DNA of 64,000 nt from Ignavibacteriota bacterium (lineage in GTDB: Bacteria > Bacteroidota > Ignavibacteria > UBA10030 > UBA6906): positions 186,001 through 250,000 of the forward strand of contig JADJHP010000003.1 of assembly GCA_016707525.1 (NCBI GenBank), in the 5' to 3' direction. Below, piece after piece: positions 32,266 through 39,602 of the stretch (the first letter of the stretch is position 1; each line of letters begins with the position of its first letter). Made by a program: the position numbers and the translations under genes. Under the pieces are notes generated by a model. That model searched no databases and was not told where the DNA came from. It saw only the letters and a list, made by a program, of their open reading frames with translations.

Positions 32266-33099
32266 TCAGGCTTGAAGAAGGATCGTTCCCCCCACACCGT
32301 CCCAATCGATCTCGGGGGCTTGCTCCGACATTTCATCCACGAGCTCCCCGCCGTCGGCGAGGCTGAATCCAACGCCGTTCGGTGAAAGGGCAAGTTCCAA
32401 CCGTTCGATCTCGCGGACGATCCAGGGCCGGACCTCCGACCCGCGCAGCAGATGCGTGAGGTTCGCCTTCTCGTCCTTCGGCCGGATCTTGAGATACCAG
32501 CCGGCATCTCCCGTCCCCTGCTCCACCACCACGCCATCCATCGGCGCAAGGACGCGTAGCGAGGCCTTCCCTTTCTTCATCAACCAGCCGGTCCCCTGTG
32601 CGGAGATCACGGTGCCGACAGCGGGCAATTCCACCTGCTCCGGTTTCCCGATCATGCGCAGTGCCAGATCATCGAGGCCCACCGTGTAGCAGCCGTTCTC
32701 TGCCGGCTGCACCCACGTATGCCCGCGGTGATAGTACCGGTCGAGCGGCATGGCGAGGCCGTACACCGCCTGATCTGCCGTTGCCGGAGCGAGTTCCGGT
32801 GCCGTCTTCGCGAGGAACTGGGAATGGGCCGAGCACGTGCGACAATCGAATTCCTGATGGCATGTGCGGCTGGGAGTCTCACCGGTCATCTGGTGCCTGC
32901 ACGCACGCGCGAACAACGGCAGGTCCTCGAACTCGGACATCCACTGCATCTTCTCAAGGGAAGTACCGCTCAGCGTGCGCCGGGTGCGGCGTATGGCGAT
33001 GATCACTGTCGCTGCCACGACCACGATGACGCAGCCGAAGATGGTGAGGAACGCGATATGCATCGGCGTCCAATGAAAACCATAGATCCACGGGAACAC
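32266..33099 (-). CDS. Membrane-anchored GcvH-like (lipoyl-domain) protein with Cys motif
   Basis: 277 residues. A membrane helix at about 13-36 is followed by a Cys cluster (C67, C80, C86, C89; CRHQMTGE... CRTC) and then a domain similar to glycine-cleavage H protein (about 118-260). Family-like features are RGHTWVQPAENGCYTVGLDDLA and KASLRVLAPMDGVV; K178 is at the position of the lipoylated lysine (K-x6-AP spacing). It is the last gene of the redox operon, three bases after the NrfD-type subunit, and no gcvT or gcvP is nearby, so a role in glycine cleavage is unlikely. I infer a lipoate- or thiol-based electron-transfer partner of the complex. Which side of the membrane the domain faces is not settled. 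Confidence 0.72.
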   Translation of the reverse strand: MFPWIYGFHWTPMHIAFLTIFGCVIVVVAATVIIAIRRTRRTLSGTSLEKMQWMSEFEDLPLFARACRHQMTGETPSRTCHQEFDCRTCSAHSQFLAKTAPELAPATADQAVYGLAMPLDRYYHRGHTWVQPAENGCYTVGLDDLALRMIGKPEQVELPAVGTVISAQGTGWLMKKGKASLRVLAPMDGVVVEQGTGDAGWYLKIRPKDEKANLTHLLRGSEVRPWIVREIERLELALSPNGVGFSLADGGELVDEMSEQAPEIDWDGVGGTILLQA

Positions 33100-33102
33100 G
33101 CT

Positions 33103-34344
33103 TCACCTCCACGATGATTGGCTGATGTCTTTTTCCTGGGGGAATAACGTCATATACCGGAACGATATCGAATACAGAAGCATTCCATAGGCGACCACAG
33201 CGAGGAACGTTGCCACTTCCTGCCAGCTGGGCATGTACGACAACACCGCATCGAACGGCAACGTCGGCAGTGCAAGGGTCTGGATCGTCATCACGAACCG
33301 GTTGAGCATGATCCCGGTGCAGACCATGAAGGCCGCGGTCACCAGGACCGCCGGGCGTTTGCGCAGGTTTCCGTTCAGCAGGAGGATCGCGGGGACCAGT
33401 CCGAAGACCACGATCTCGGCGAAGAGGATCCATGAACCGAACGAGCCGGCATTGTAGAACGAGAATGCGCTGAAACCGACCGCCGGCGAGGTGAAGTTCA
33501 TCCACACGTAGGTATCGATGGCCTTGAGCAGGATATAGATGATCAGCATGATGCCCGAGATCTTGCCCAGCAGCCGGAAGACCTCCGGTTTGACCACGGT
33601 CTTGCCGCTGATCCGCTGGACCAGCCATGTGGTCACGAGCACGAAGCTCGGGCCTGCGGCCGCCGCCGAGATGACGAACAGATAGAAGGTTGACGGCCAC
33701 AGACCCAATGTCTCACGGAAGGCGAACGGCCGCCCGTGCAACACGCCATACAATCCGCCGAGCGACCCCTGATGGAAGAAGGACAGGAACGTCCCGATCC
33801 CTGCGAGTACCGGCATGACCTTGTGCAACTGGAATTCAAACACCAGGAACCGGGGGATCTGACGGAGTTTCCTGTTCTTCAGAACGACCGGCACGTACTC
33901 GATGAGGAGAACGGTGAGGTAGCAGGTGAGACAGAACGTGACCTCGGCCAGCATGGAATGCGTATTCGGATGCCAGAACGTGAACCATGCACGCATCGGT
34001 TGTCCGACGTCCACCATCAGAACGAACACCGCACCACTATAACAGATGAGTCCGAGCACCACGGCGCTGTTGATCACCGCACGGAGTTCCTCGCGACGCA
34101 GGATGTAGAGCAGGAACCCTGTGAAGAACGCGCCGGCACCGAGCGCGATGACGGTGAGGTCGAGATAGATCCAGAGGCCGAACGCGAACCGGTTGTCCAT
34201 GTTCGTATGAAACAGCCCCTGGGCCAGACAGAGATAGATGGCATAGACACCGACGCCGAACAGCAGCACCCAGGGGGCGAGCCATGCCAGGAAGTGTCCG
34301 AAGCTTGTCCGCTGCAATCCGCGCGGTATGAGTTGCTGATCCAT
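33103..34344 (-). CDS. NrfD/PsrC-type integral membrane subunit (QrcD-like)
   Basis: 413 residues from ATG 34342-34344, which has AAGGA upstream. About ten membrane helices, with family features such as GAGAFFTGFLLYILRREELR, LLIEYVPVVL and SLGGLYGVLHGRPF. NrfD-family subunits hold the quinone site in CISM enzymes such as Qrc, alternative complex III and polysulfide reductase. It lies 23 bases after the four-cluster ferredoxin subunit and three bases before the GcvH-like gene. Expected role: exchange of electrons between menaquinone in the membrane and the periplasmic cofactor chain. Confidence 0.88.
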   Translation of the reverse strand: MDQQLIPRGLQRTSFGHFLAWLAPWVLLFGVGVYAIYLCLAQGLFHTNMDNRFAFGLWIYLDLTVIALGAGAFFTGFLLYILRREELRAVINSAVVLGLICYSGAVFVLMVDVGQPMRAWFTFWHPNTHSMLAEVTFCLTCYLTVLLIEYVPVVLKNRKLRQIPRFLVFEFQLHKVMPVLAGIGTFLSFFHQGSLGGLYGVLHGRPFAFRETLGLWPSTFYLFVISAAAAGPSFVLVTTWLVQRISGKTVVKPEVFRLLGKISGIMLIIYILLKAIDTYVWMNFTSPAVGFSAFSFYNAGSFGSWILFAEIVVFGLVPAILLLNGNLRKRPAVLVTAAFMVCTGIMLNRFVMTIQTLALPTLPFDAVLSYMPSWQEVATFLAVVAYGMLLYSISFRYMTLFPQEKDISQSSWR

Positions 34345-34367
34345 GCTACGTGTTCCTTGTTTCGTGG

Positions 34368-35117
34368 TCAGACGGATTTCAACGATGCGGCCCGGTTCCG
34401 CACCCACTCCTTCGAGGAGTGATAGGAGACCTTCGATCCCGTGCCCAGCCGGGCGAGGAACCGGAAGCTGTGCGGGTGTTCGGAGAGCTTCGCCACCTCG
34501 CTGGTCTTGTCTTCAAGATCGCCGAACGTGATCGCCTTTGCCGGACATGCCGCAACGCACGCGGGGATGTACTCTGCTGGGTCGATCTCCCGCCGTCCCT
34601 CGGCAGCCGCCTTGGTCCGCGCCTGATGCAGCCGGCCGTGGCAGAAGTTGCACTTCTCCACGATACCGCGCATCCGGGGGGCCACATCCGGATTCATCGA
34701 CCGTTCCATACCGGCCGGCCAGCTCGGATCCCACCAGTTGAAGTATCGTGCATGGTACGGACAGGCCGTCATGCAGTAGCGGCAGCCGAGGCAGCGCTGT
34801 GGCACCTGCCCCACGATGCCCGTCTCCGGGTCAAGGTCCACGGCATTCTGCGGACAGACGCTGACACACGGGGTCTCGTGTTCGCACTGCTGACACATCA
34901 CGGGGACGAACACCTGATCGGTCTCCGGGAACGATGCATCATTGACCATCGTCGCCACGCGGAGCCAGGTGACGCCGGTACGCTCATTCGCTTTCTGTTC
35001 GGCGGGTGCCACATTGTTCTCGACAGCGCAGGCGATCATGCAGTTGCCACATCCGTTGCACCGATCGAGGTCGATAACCATACCATACCGCGATTTCAAC
35101 ATTGATGCGTGTTCCAT
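34368..35117 (-). CDS. Four-cluster iron-sulfur ferredoxin subunit (QrcC/HybA-like)
   Basis: 249 residues from ATG 35115-35117 (MEHASMLKSRYGM), just after the TAA of the molybdoenzyme-like gene. Four Cys groups are seen: CNGCGNCMIAC, CQQCEHETPCVSVCP, CLGCRYCMTACPY, and CNFC with a later CVAACPA. This is the DmsB/NrfC/HybA type that carries up to four Fe-S clusters and links a catalytic or heme subunit to an NrfD-type membrane subunit. It has no signal of its own, so it is probably exported with its Tat-signal-bearing partner (35119-37263). Confidence 0.9.
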   Translation of the reverse strand: MEHASMLKSRYGMVIDLDRCNGCGNCMIACAVENNVAPAEQKANERTGVTWLRVATMVNDASFPETDQVFVPVMCQQCEHETPCVSVCPQNAVDLDPETGIVGQVPQRCLGCRYCMTACPYHARYFNWWDPSWPAGMERSMNPDVAPRMRGIVEKCNFCHGRLHQARTKAAAEGRREIDPAEYIPACVAACPAKAITFGDLEDKTSEVAKLSEHPHSFRFLARLGTGSKVSYHSSKEWVRNRAASLKSV

Positions 35118-35118
35118 G

Positions 35119-37263
35119 TTACGACACCTTTTCGATCGTTGCGTCAGTATAGCGCCACGTGCCATCCGGCCGGAGCGTGCAGAGCTCGAGCACTGCCGTC
35201 ATGCCGAGTTCCTCCGATACCGGGGTCTGATTCGGAAGCGGCCCCACTGCGGCGCGGGCCACGCCCGGCATCACCGAAGCATCCACGTACACCCGGGCCT
35301 TCGCACTTCCCCGGGCCGTCTTCACCGTCACCATGCTCCGGTCCGCCACCCCGATCGCAGACGCCGTCGCGGGGTTGAGCAGCAACGACCCGCCTGCGGC
35401 CCGGAGGTTCGACTCCTGGAAGATCTTGCTCATGATCGGCGAGATGGCGCCGGTACTCAGGGCACCGCGCATCCCGAACGGTTCGAGGACGACATTCCTG
35501 CTGTCCGATGTGATCGGCCGCGTGGATTCCGCGACACCTGCTTCGGCATCCGCGGGAAGCAATGCAAAGCGTACTGCGCCGGGCTTCACGGCAGGAGATT
35601 CTCCGAGCCAGCAGCCGCCTGCGACCAGCGCGTCCCAGACCTCGCCGCCGCTGGCCATAGATGCCACCGCTGTCCGCACCGCGCCATCCGCACTCACGAT
35701 GGTGCCGCGCTTCGCTGCGTGGAGTTCGTCCGCCCTGCGGCGGAGAAGTTCCTGTGTATCCTTGACCCCTGCATCGAACGAACCGGACACAGCGGTGAGG
35801 AACGCAACCGGATCGGTCACGTTGGTCCGCCCCGGAAGAAGCGGCGAGACCACCGCATACGACGTGACTGGAGCTCCGGGAACCGATGGCAGTTCTTCCC
35901 ACCCTTCCAGTGCACCCGATGCGGGAATGAGATAGTCGGCCATGGACGACCGGACCGTGAGCGTCGGCCCGAGGAGCACCACCACAGAGGTATCCGGAAC
36001 AAGTTTCTTCTCGAGCAGCCCCGCCGGGAATGCCTCACCGGACTCAGCTGCGTCCATGATCAGCACGCGGATGGATCGGTCGGGAACATCCTGGAGCCGC
36101 GTTGCCGGAACAACCGGAGTTGCGGCTTCGTCGCGGTACACGATCCCACCTTCGCGGCCCACAGTGCCGCACAGCAGGTTCAGGCCTGCGATGATCGACC
36201 GTGCCGCCTGCGGGAGAGAGCCGGCAGCGGCTTCGCCGCCGGAGAGGGCGATGGATGGGCCATGGGCGAACGCACGCGCGGCCTGCACGATCGCATCGGG
36301 TGCAACGCCCGCAAGAGCGGACACCGGGTGCGGATGATAGCGCATGACGAGCTCGCGATACGCTGCGAAGTCTGCGAAGGAACGCTCAGCGCCGGGAGCG
36401 TAGAGGGACTCTCTCACGATCACATTCGCGATGCTCAGCGCGACGGCGGCTTCTGTGCCGGGGCGGATCGGCAGCCACAGGTCTGCACCCGCCGCTGTGC
36501 GGGAGCGATGACTCTCGATCTGGATCAGCTTCACGCCCTTCGCGGCACGGTCGACGAACACGGCCTGTGTGCGGCCGGGCTGTCCCCAACCGTCCAGCAC
36601 CGGGGCACCAAAGCTCAGGACCGTCCGCGTGTGCTCGAGGTCGAAGCCCGCATCCGGCATCGTCCCATTGCTGAGCGCCGCAAGCGACGTGATGGTCTCA
36701 TCCGTGCCTGCGGGCGCGGTGATGTATGCATGCGAAGGATACGCGGCGAGGAATCTCTGGTACAATGCCGAGATCGCCCTGCCCGGGCGCTGGTCGAGCA
36801 CGGCAACGGTCGCACCCGATGCCGAAGCAGAAGCAAGGGCTGCCCGAATTTGCGCGATCGCGTCCTGCAGTGCGATCGCGGTCAGGTGACTGTCCGCACC
36901 CTTCCCTGAGAACTGTTGCGGGCCATCAAGACGGAGCGAATGATACGGCATATGATGCGCAGCCAATCCGACAGGACACAACGCGCCCCCGCCAAGGGGA
37001 TGGCCGGGCACCGCATCAAAGGCAAACGGTACACTGTTGACGCACCGCGCCCCGACGGCACATCCGGCCGGGCACAGGGTGCAGAATGTGGATCGCGTCG
37101 TCATCGCCCCGCGGGGCAGCGTGGGCGTCAGCGACCAGTTTTGTGTCCAGATCGAGGAGTCATCAAGAAGCTTCCACGGCAGCGGGGTGCACATGGTGCC
37201 GAGGATCGAACCGCCTGCGAACCGGAGAATATCTCTGCGAGTCAATTTCATTGTTTCTCTCAT
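35119..37263 (-). CDS. Molybdopterin-oxidoreductase-family subunit with Tat signal (QrcB-like)
   Basis: 714 residues. The N-terminus MKLTRRDILRFAGGSILG is a twin-arginine export signal; the start may be ATG 37261-37263, adjacent to the upstream stop, or the ATG four codons later. A Cys set near residue 57 (FCTLCPAGCAVGARC, then GGALCPVG) fits one Fe-S cluster. The rest follows the MopB fold (GCWLGESPAVKPGAVRF, then a C-terminal domain with NPATASAIGVADRSMVTV). In Qrc and alternative complex III this subunit has lost molybdenum and only carries Fe-S; whether that holds here needs checking. It lies between the cytochrome and ferredoxin genes, the same order as qrcABCD. Confidence 0.85.
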   Translation of the reverse strand: MRETMKLTRRDILRFAGGSILGTMCTPLPWKLLDDSSIWTQNWSLTPTLPRGAMTTRSTFCTLCPAGCAVGARCVNSVPFAFDAVPGHPLGGGALCPVGLAAHHMPYHSLRLDGPQQFSGKGADSHLTAIALQDAIAQIRAALASASASGATVAVLDQRPGRAISALYQRFLAAYPSHAYITAPAGTDETITSLAALSNGTMPDAGFDLEHTRTVLSFGAPVLDGWGQPGRTQAVFVDRAAKGVKLIQIESHRSRTAAGADLWLPIRPGTEAAVALSIANVIVRESLYAPGAERSFADFAAYRELVMRYHPHPVSALAGVAPDAIVQAARAFAHGPSIALSGGEAAAGSLPQAARSIIAGLNLLCGTVGREGGIVYRDEAATPVVPATRLQDVPDRSIRVLIMDAAESGEAFPAGLLEKKLVPDTSVVVLLGPTLTVRSSMADYLIPASGALEGWEELPSVPGAPVTSYAVVSPLLPGRTNVTDPVAFLTAVSGSFDAGVKDTQELLRRRADELHAAKRGTIVSADGAVRTAVASMASGGEVWDALVAGGCWLGESPAVKPGAVRFALLPADAEAGVAESTRPITSDSRNVVLEPFGMRGALSTGAISPIMSKIFQESNLRAAGGSLLLNPATASAIGVADRSMVTVKTARGSAKARVYVDASVMPGVARAAVGPLPNQTPVSEELGMTAVLELCTLRPDGTWRYTDATIEKVS

Positions 37264-37866
37264 TCACTTATGACATGCAACACAGCCGTCCACCCGGTCC
37301 TGTTCAGCATGACACCGGACGCAGCGATCCATTTTCATCCCCTGCCAGGGTTCCGAGGGGATCCCGGAGATATTCGGCCCCCAGACATCGCGGCTGTAGC
37401 CGCTGATGCGGTTCACCTGGTACGGACGGAGCGTCGAATCGACGCCATGCGGGCCATGACACACCGGACATTCGATCTTCCCCTGGGTCACATGGGTCGC
37501 GTGGGAGAAGTACGCATTGTCCGGCTGACGCGAGTACACCTTCCACGGGATCTCACGGTTCGGGGTGATGAAATCATCCACCAGCCGTTTCTCGTTCGCC
37601 GAGGCGCCTATCGCCGTCGAGTGGCACTCGGCGCACTTGGCGATGACCGGTATGCCTTTGAAGCGGCCATCCGGCGCGAATTCGTGGCACATGTCGCACG
37701 ACATCCCCGTCTCCTCCCGGGTATGGATATCATGGTTGAAGTTCATGGGCTGCGCCTCGCTCCGGTAGAGCGCAAGGGGGAACAGGAACCAGCCCACGAC
37801 AAGTGCTGCGATGGCCCCACTCAGGAACACTATGACACCGCGATATTTCACTACGACTTCCTCCAT
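37264..37866 (-). CDS. Membrane-anchored pentaheme cytochrome c (QrcA/ActA-like)
   Basis: 200 residues with an N-terminal membrane anchor (about 10-32) and five canonical heme-c sites: CDMCH 57-61, CAECH 78-82, CPVCH 133-137, CVRCH 182-186 and CVACH 195-199. The layout fits the periplasmic class III-like multiheme subunits QrcA (six hemes) and ActA (five hemes) of quinone-linked CISM complexes. It overlaps the Cys-rich gene upstream by 16 bases and abuts the molybdoenzyme-like gene (TGA then ATG), so translation is coupled. It would pass electrons between the Fe-S subunits and a soluble periplasmic cytochrome. Confidence 0.9.
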   Translation of the reverse strand: MEEVVVKYRGVIVFLSGAIAALVVGWFLFPLALYRSEAQPMNFNHDIHTREETGMSCDMCHEFAPDGRFKGIPVIAKCAECHSTAIGASANEKRLVDDFITPNREIPWKVYSRQPDNAYFSHATHVTQGKIECPVCHGPHGVDSTLRPYQVNRISGYSRDVWGPNISGIPSEPWQGMKMDRCVRCHAEQDRVDGCVACHK

Positions 37867-38804
37867 CCCGCCAGCGGCGAGAAGAACTCGTTGAACAATT
37901 GGAGCAGTTGATCGCGCGAGAATAAGCGGGCGACCCCGGGCTGTGCGTTTCCGCCATCAGCCATCAGGACCATCCCCACCGGCGCGCTTGCACGCGAAAG
38001 GCGATGCACGAACTCCGCGACACGCCTCACTTCTTCTGTCATCCACCGCACCGCATCCCTTCCGGTGATCAGCCGCGAGGCTGCATCGGCTGCTGCAGTG
38101 TCGTTCGCCACATCGAGATCCGTCCCCTCGAACAACCATCCGTGCGTATACGGATCACTGAAGAGGCGCGATGGGTACGTGCGCAGAGCGGTATTGACGC
38201 CTGTGATCTGCATCTTCACGGGAAAGACAAGATGGACATCGGTACCGTTCACGGTGAAGACCGCGGTCGGACGCTGGATCCCTTGCGCCGTAACGAACGT
38301 GATCCGGTCGATCGAGCCCAACAAGCCCGCCAGGAACGCATCCACACCGATGTGGACCGTGCCATCCTCGCTGACCTCCGCCCACATATGATTCGCAGCA
38401 TACAACAGGTCTTTCCTCACCAGCACGCCCTCCACCACCTCTTCTCCGGTGGTGTCCGCCGGATCATGGACTTCCGGCATCGGACCGGGGTGGGCGAACG
38501 CGAGAAAGAGCTCACAGTATCTGTGGCTCTCCGTGCCGCAATGAGAAAGGACCGCTTCACTGTACGGGATATACTTCGTCAGGGATGCCGCACCGCAGTA
38601 CTGCACCAGGGAATCATGAAGGAACGGACAGTGTCCGATCGGCGCATCATCCTCGAGCAACGGTTTGGCCGCGGAGCAGTCGCGATATGCCTCCGACGTG
38701 CACCGCTCGGGAGCGGACTGGCCGGGCACTTGAGCGATCATCTTACGAACACTCGATGCCCGACAGGATTGTACCTGGGCTTCACGCAGGAATGGACAGC
38801 GCAT
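37851..38804 (-). CDS. Cys-rich duplicated motif fused to a GcvH-like domain lacking the lipoyl lysine
   Basis: 317 residues. The N-terminus holds two copies of one Cys module: C3-x10-C14-x20-C35-x7-C43 and C59-x10-C70-x18-C89-x7-C97, both starting CPFL and containing VQ-C. Such a pattern could bind zinc or an Fe-S cluster. Residues 134-225 match the H-protein fold (NHMWAEVSEDGTVHIGVDAF; VNTALRTYPSRLFSDPY), but the lipoyl-lysine position falls on a glycine within NGTDVHL, so it is probably not lipoylated. No signal peptide is seen. It is the second gene of the redox operon. I do not know its function; an assembly or electron-transfer role is inferred from context. Confidence 0.7.
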   Translation of the reverse strand: MRCPFLREAQVQSCRASSVRKMIAQVPGQSAPERCTSEAYRDCSAAKPLLEDDAPIGHCPFLHDSLVQYCGAASLTKYIPYSEAVLSHCGTESHRYCELFLAFAHPGPMPEVHDPADTTGEEVVEGVLVRKDLLYAANHMWAEVSEDGTVHIGVDAFLAGLLGSIDRITFVTAQGIQRPTAVFTVNGTDVHLVFPVKMQITGVNTALRTYPSRLFSDPYTHGWLFEGTDLDVANDTAAADAASRLITGRDAVRWMTEEVRRVAEFVHRLSRASAPVGMVLMADGGNAQPGVARLFSRDQLLQLFNEFFSPLAGWRKS

Positions 38805-38836
38805 GGCGTTGGCCTCTGGCTTTCAGGTCCCTGTGC

Positions 38837-39070
38837 TCAGCCGTTCTTCTTTTCGATCTTCTCGCCGCCATCGGCCATCGTGATGCCGAGGTCCGGAAGC
38901 ACCAGCGTGTGGGGATCTTCATGACCGTACGAGCCTGCGGCCTTGCCCGACTTCGACCGTGCCTGCTTATAGGCGCCAATAGCAACGTACACGGCGGCTA
39001 CGACTGCAACTGCCAGCAGCAACATGTTGGTGATGTTCTGCCACCCGCGGGGATCAGAGAAATCGAACAT
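38837..39070 (-). CDS. Small single-helix membrane protein of the redox operon
   Basis: 77 residues. One membrane helix (ITNMLLLAVAVVAAVYVAIG, about 13-32) and a polar tail ending GGEKIEKKNG. ATG 39068-39070 has AAGGAAA at the right distance. First gene of the seven-gene operon, 32 bases ahead of the Cys-rich protein. I recognise no family. Small single-helix subunits are common in respiratory complexes, so a structural role is plausible but inferred. Confidence 0.7.
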   Translation of the reverse strand: MFDFSDPRGWQNITNMLLLAVAVVAAVYVAIGAYKQARSKSGKAAGSYGHEDPHTLVLPDLGITMADGGEKIEKKNG

Positions 39071-39377
39071 GGACGTTTCCTTTCAGCATGGGAGATGGGA
39101 ATTACCTCAATTCGGTGACATAGGTTGCAAGGAGCGTGCCGGATCGGGACAATCGGGGCAAGTCAGCAGATTTCAATCGATTAGCAACAAACGACTCTCC
39201 ATCTCCCTGCGCACAGAGATCAGAGTGTAGGCAATCCCCACACGCGTTGTCGGGAATTCCCACACCGGAGAGAAATAATCAAGGGGTCCGGCCGCGAGCG
39301 TTGCGATATTCTGCCGGAGCCCCTATATTGCGTCCCCTCCAGGCAATCCTCACGCCATTCCTGAACGAAGACGGCAC
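39071..39377. other. Intergenic region upstream of the redox operon
   Basis: About 300 bases between the operon start (39070) and the small gene remnant at 39378. The promoter of the minus-strand operon must lie here or beyond. I see only weak candidates (for example TTGCAA near 39130) and no convincing FNR-like or sigma-54 site. No further coding sense is apparent. Confidence 0.5.
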
Positions 39378-39589
39378 TATGCAGCTCTTTTTGCGATTCC
39401 TCACGATCGTCGGCCTGACGTGCGTGACGCCCATCGGGGTCATCGGACGGACCGTTGTGGATCGGAGTCGATGTCCCGCCGGATATCACTCCCGGCAGCT
39501 ACGCCGGCTCGATCGAAGTCCGCTTGGAAGGCGTCGAAAAAGAGGTACTCCTCTTCCGTCTCATCATCCTCGAACCCCGCAAACCATGA
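39378..39589 (+). pseudogene. Gene remnant: signal peptide plus fragment of a GH123/DUF4091-type sandwich domain
   Basis: ATG 39378 opens a signal-peptide-like stretch (MQLFLRFLTIVGLTCVTP). In the next frame a sensible fragment follows, DGPLWIGVDVPPDITPG then SYAGSIEVRLEGVE, ending with TGA at 39587-39589. The second part resembles the beta-sandwich domain that precedes many GH123/DUF4091 glycosidases (W..V.VP.D..PG.Y.G...V). The two parts are out of frame and the catalytic domain is absent, so this is a truncated, frameshifted leftover. It is not annotated as a working gene. Confidence 0.45.
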
Positions 39590-39602
39590 TCCGGATATTC
39601 CC

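Noticed and set aside
32266..33099. Genuine glycine cleavage H protein
   Set aside because: It has a membrane anchor and a Cys cluster and lies at the end of a respiratory operon, with no gcvT, gcvP or lpd nearby.
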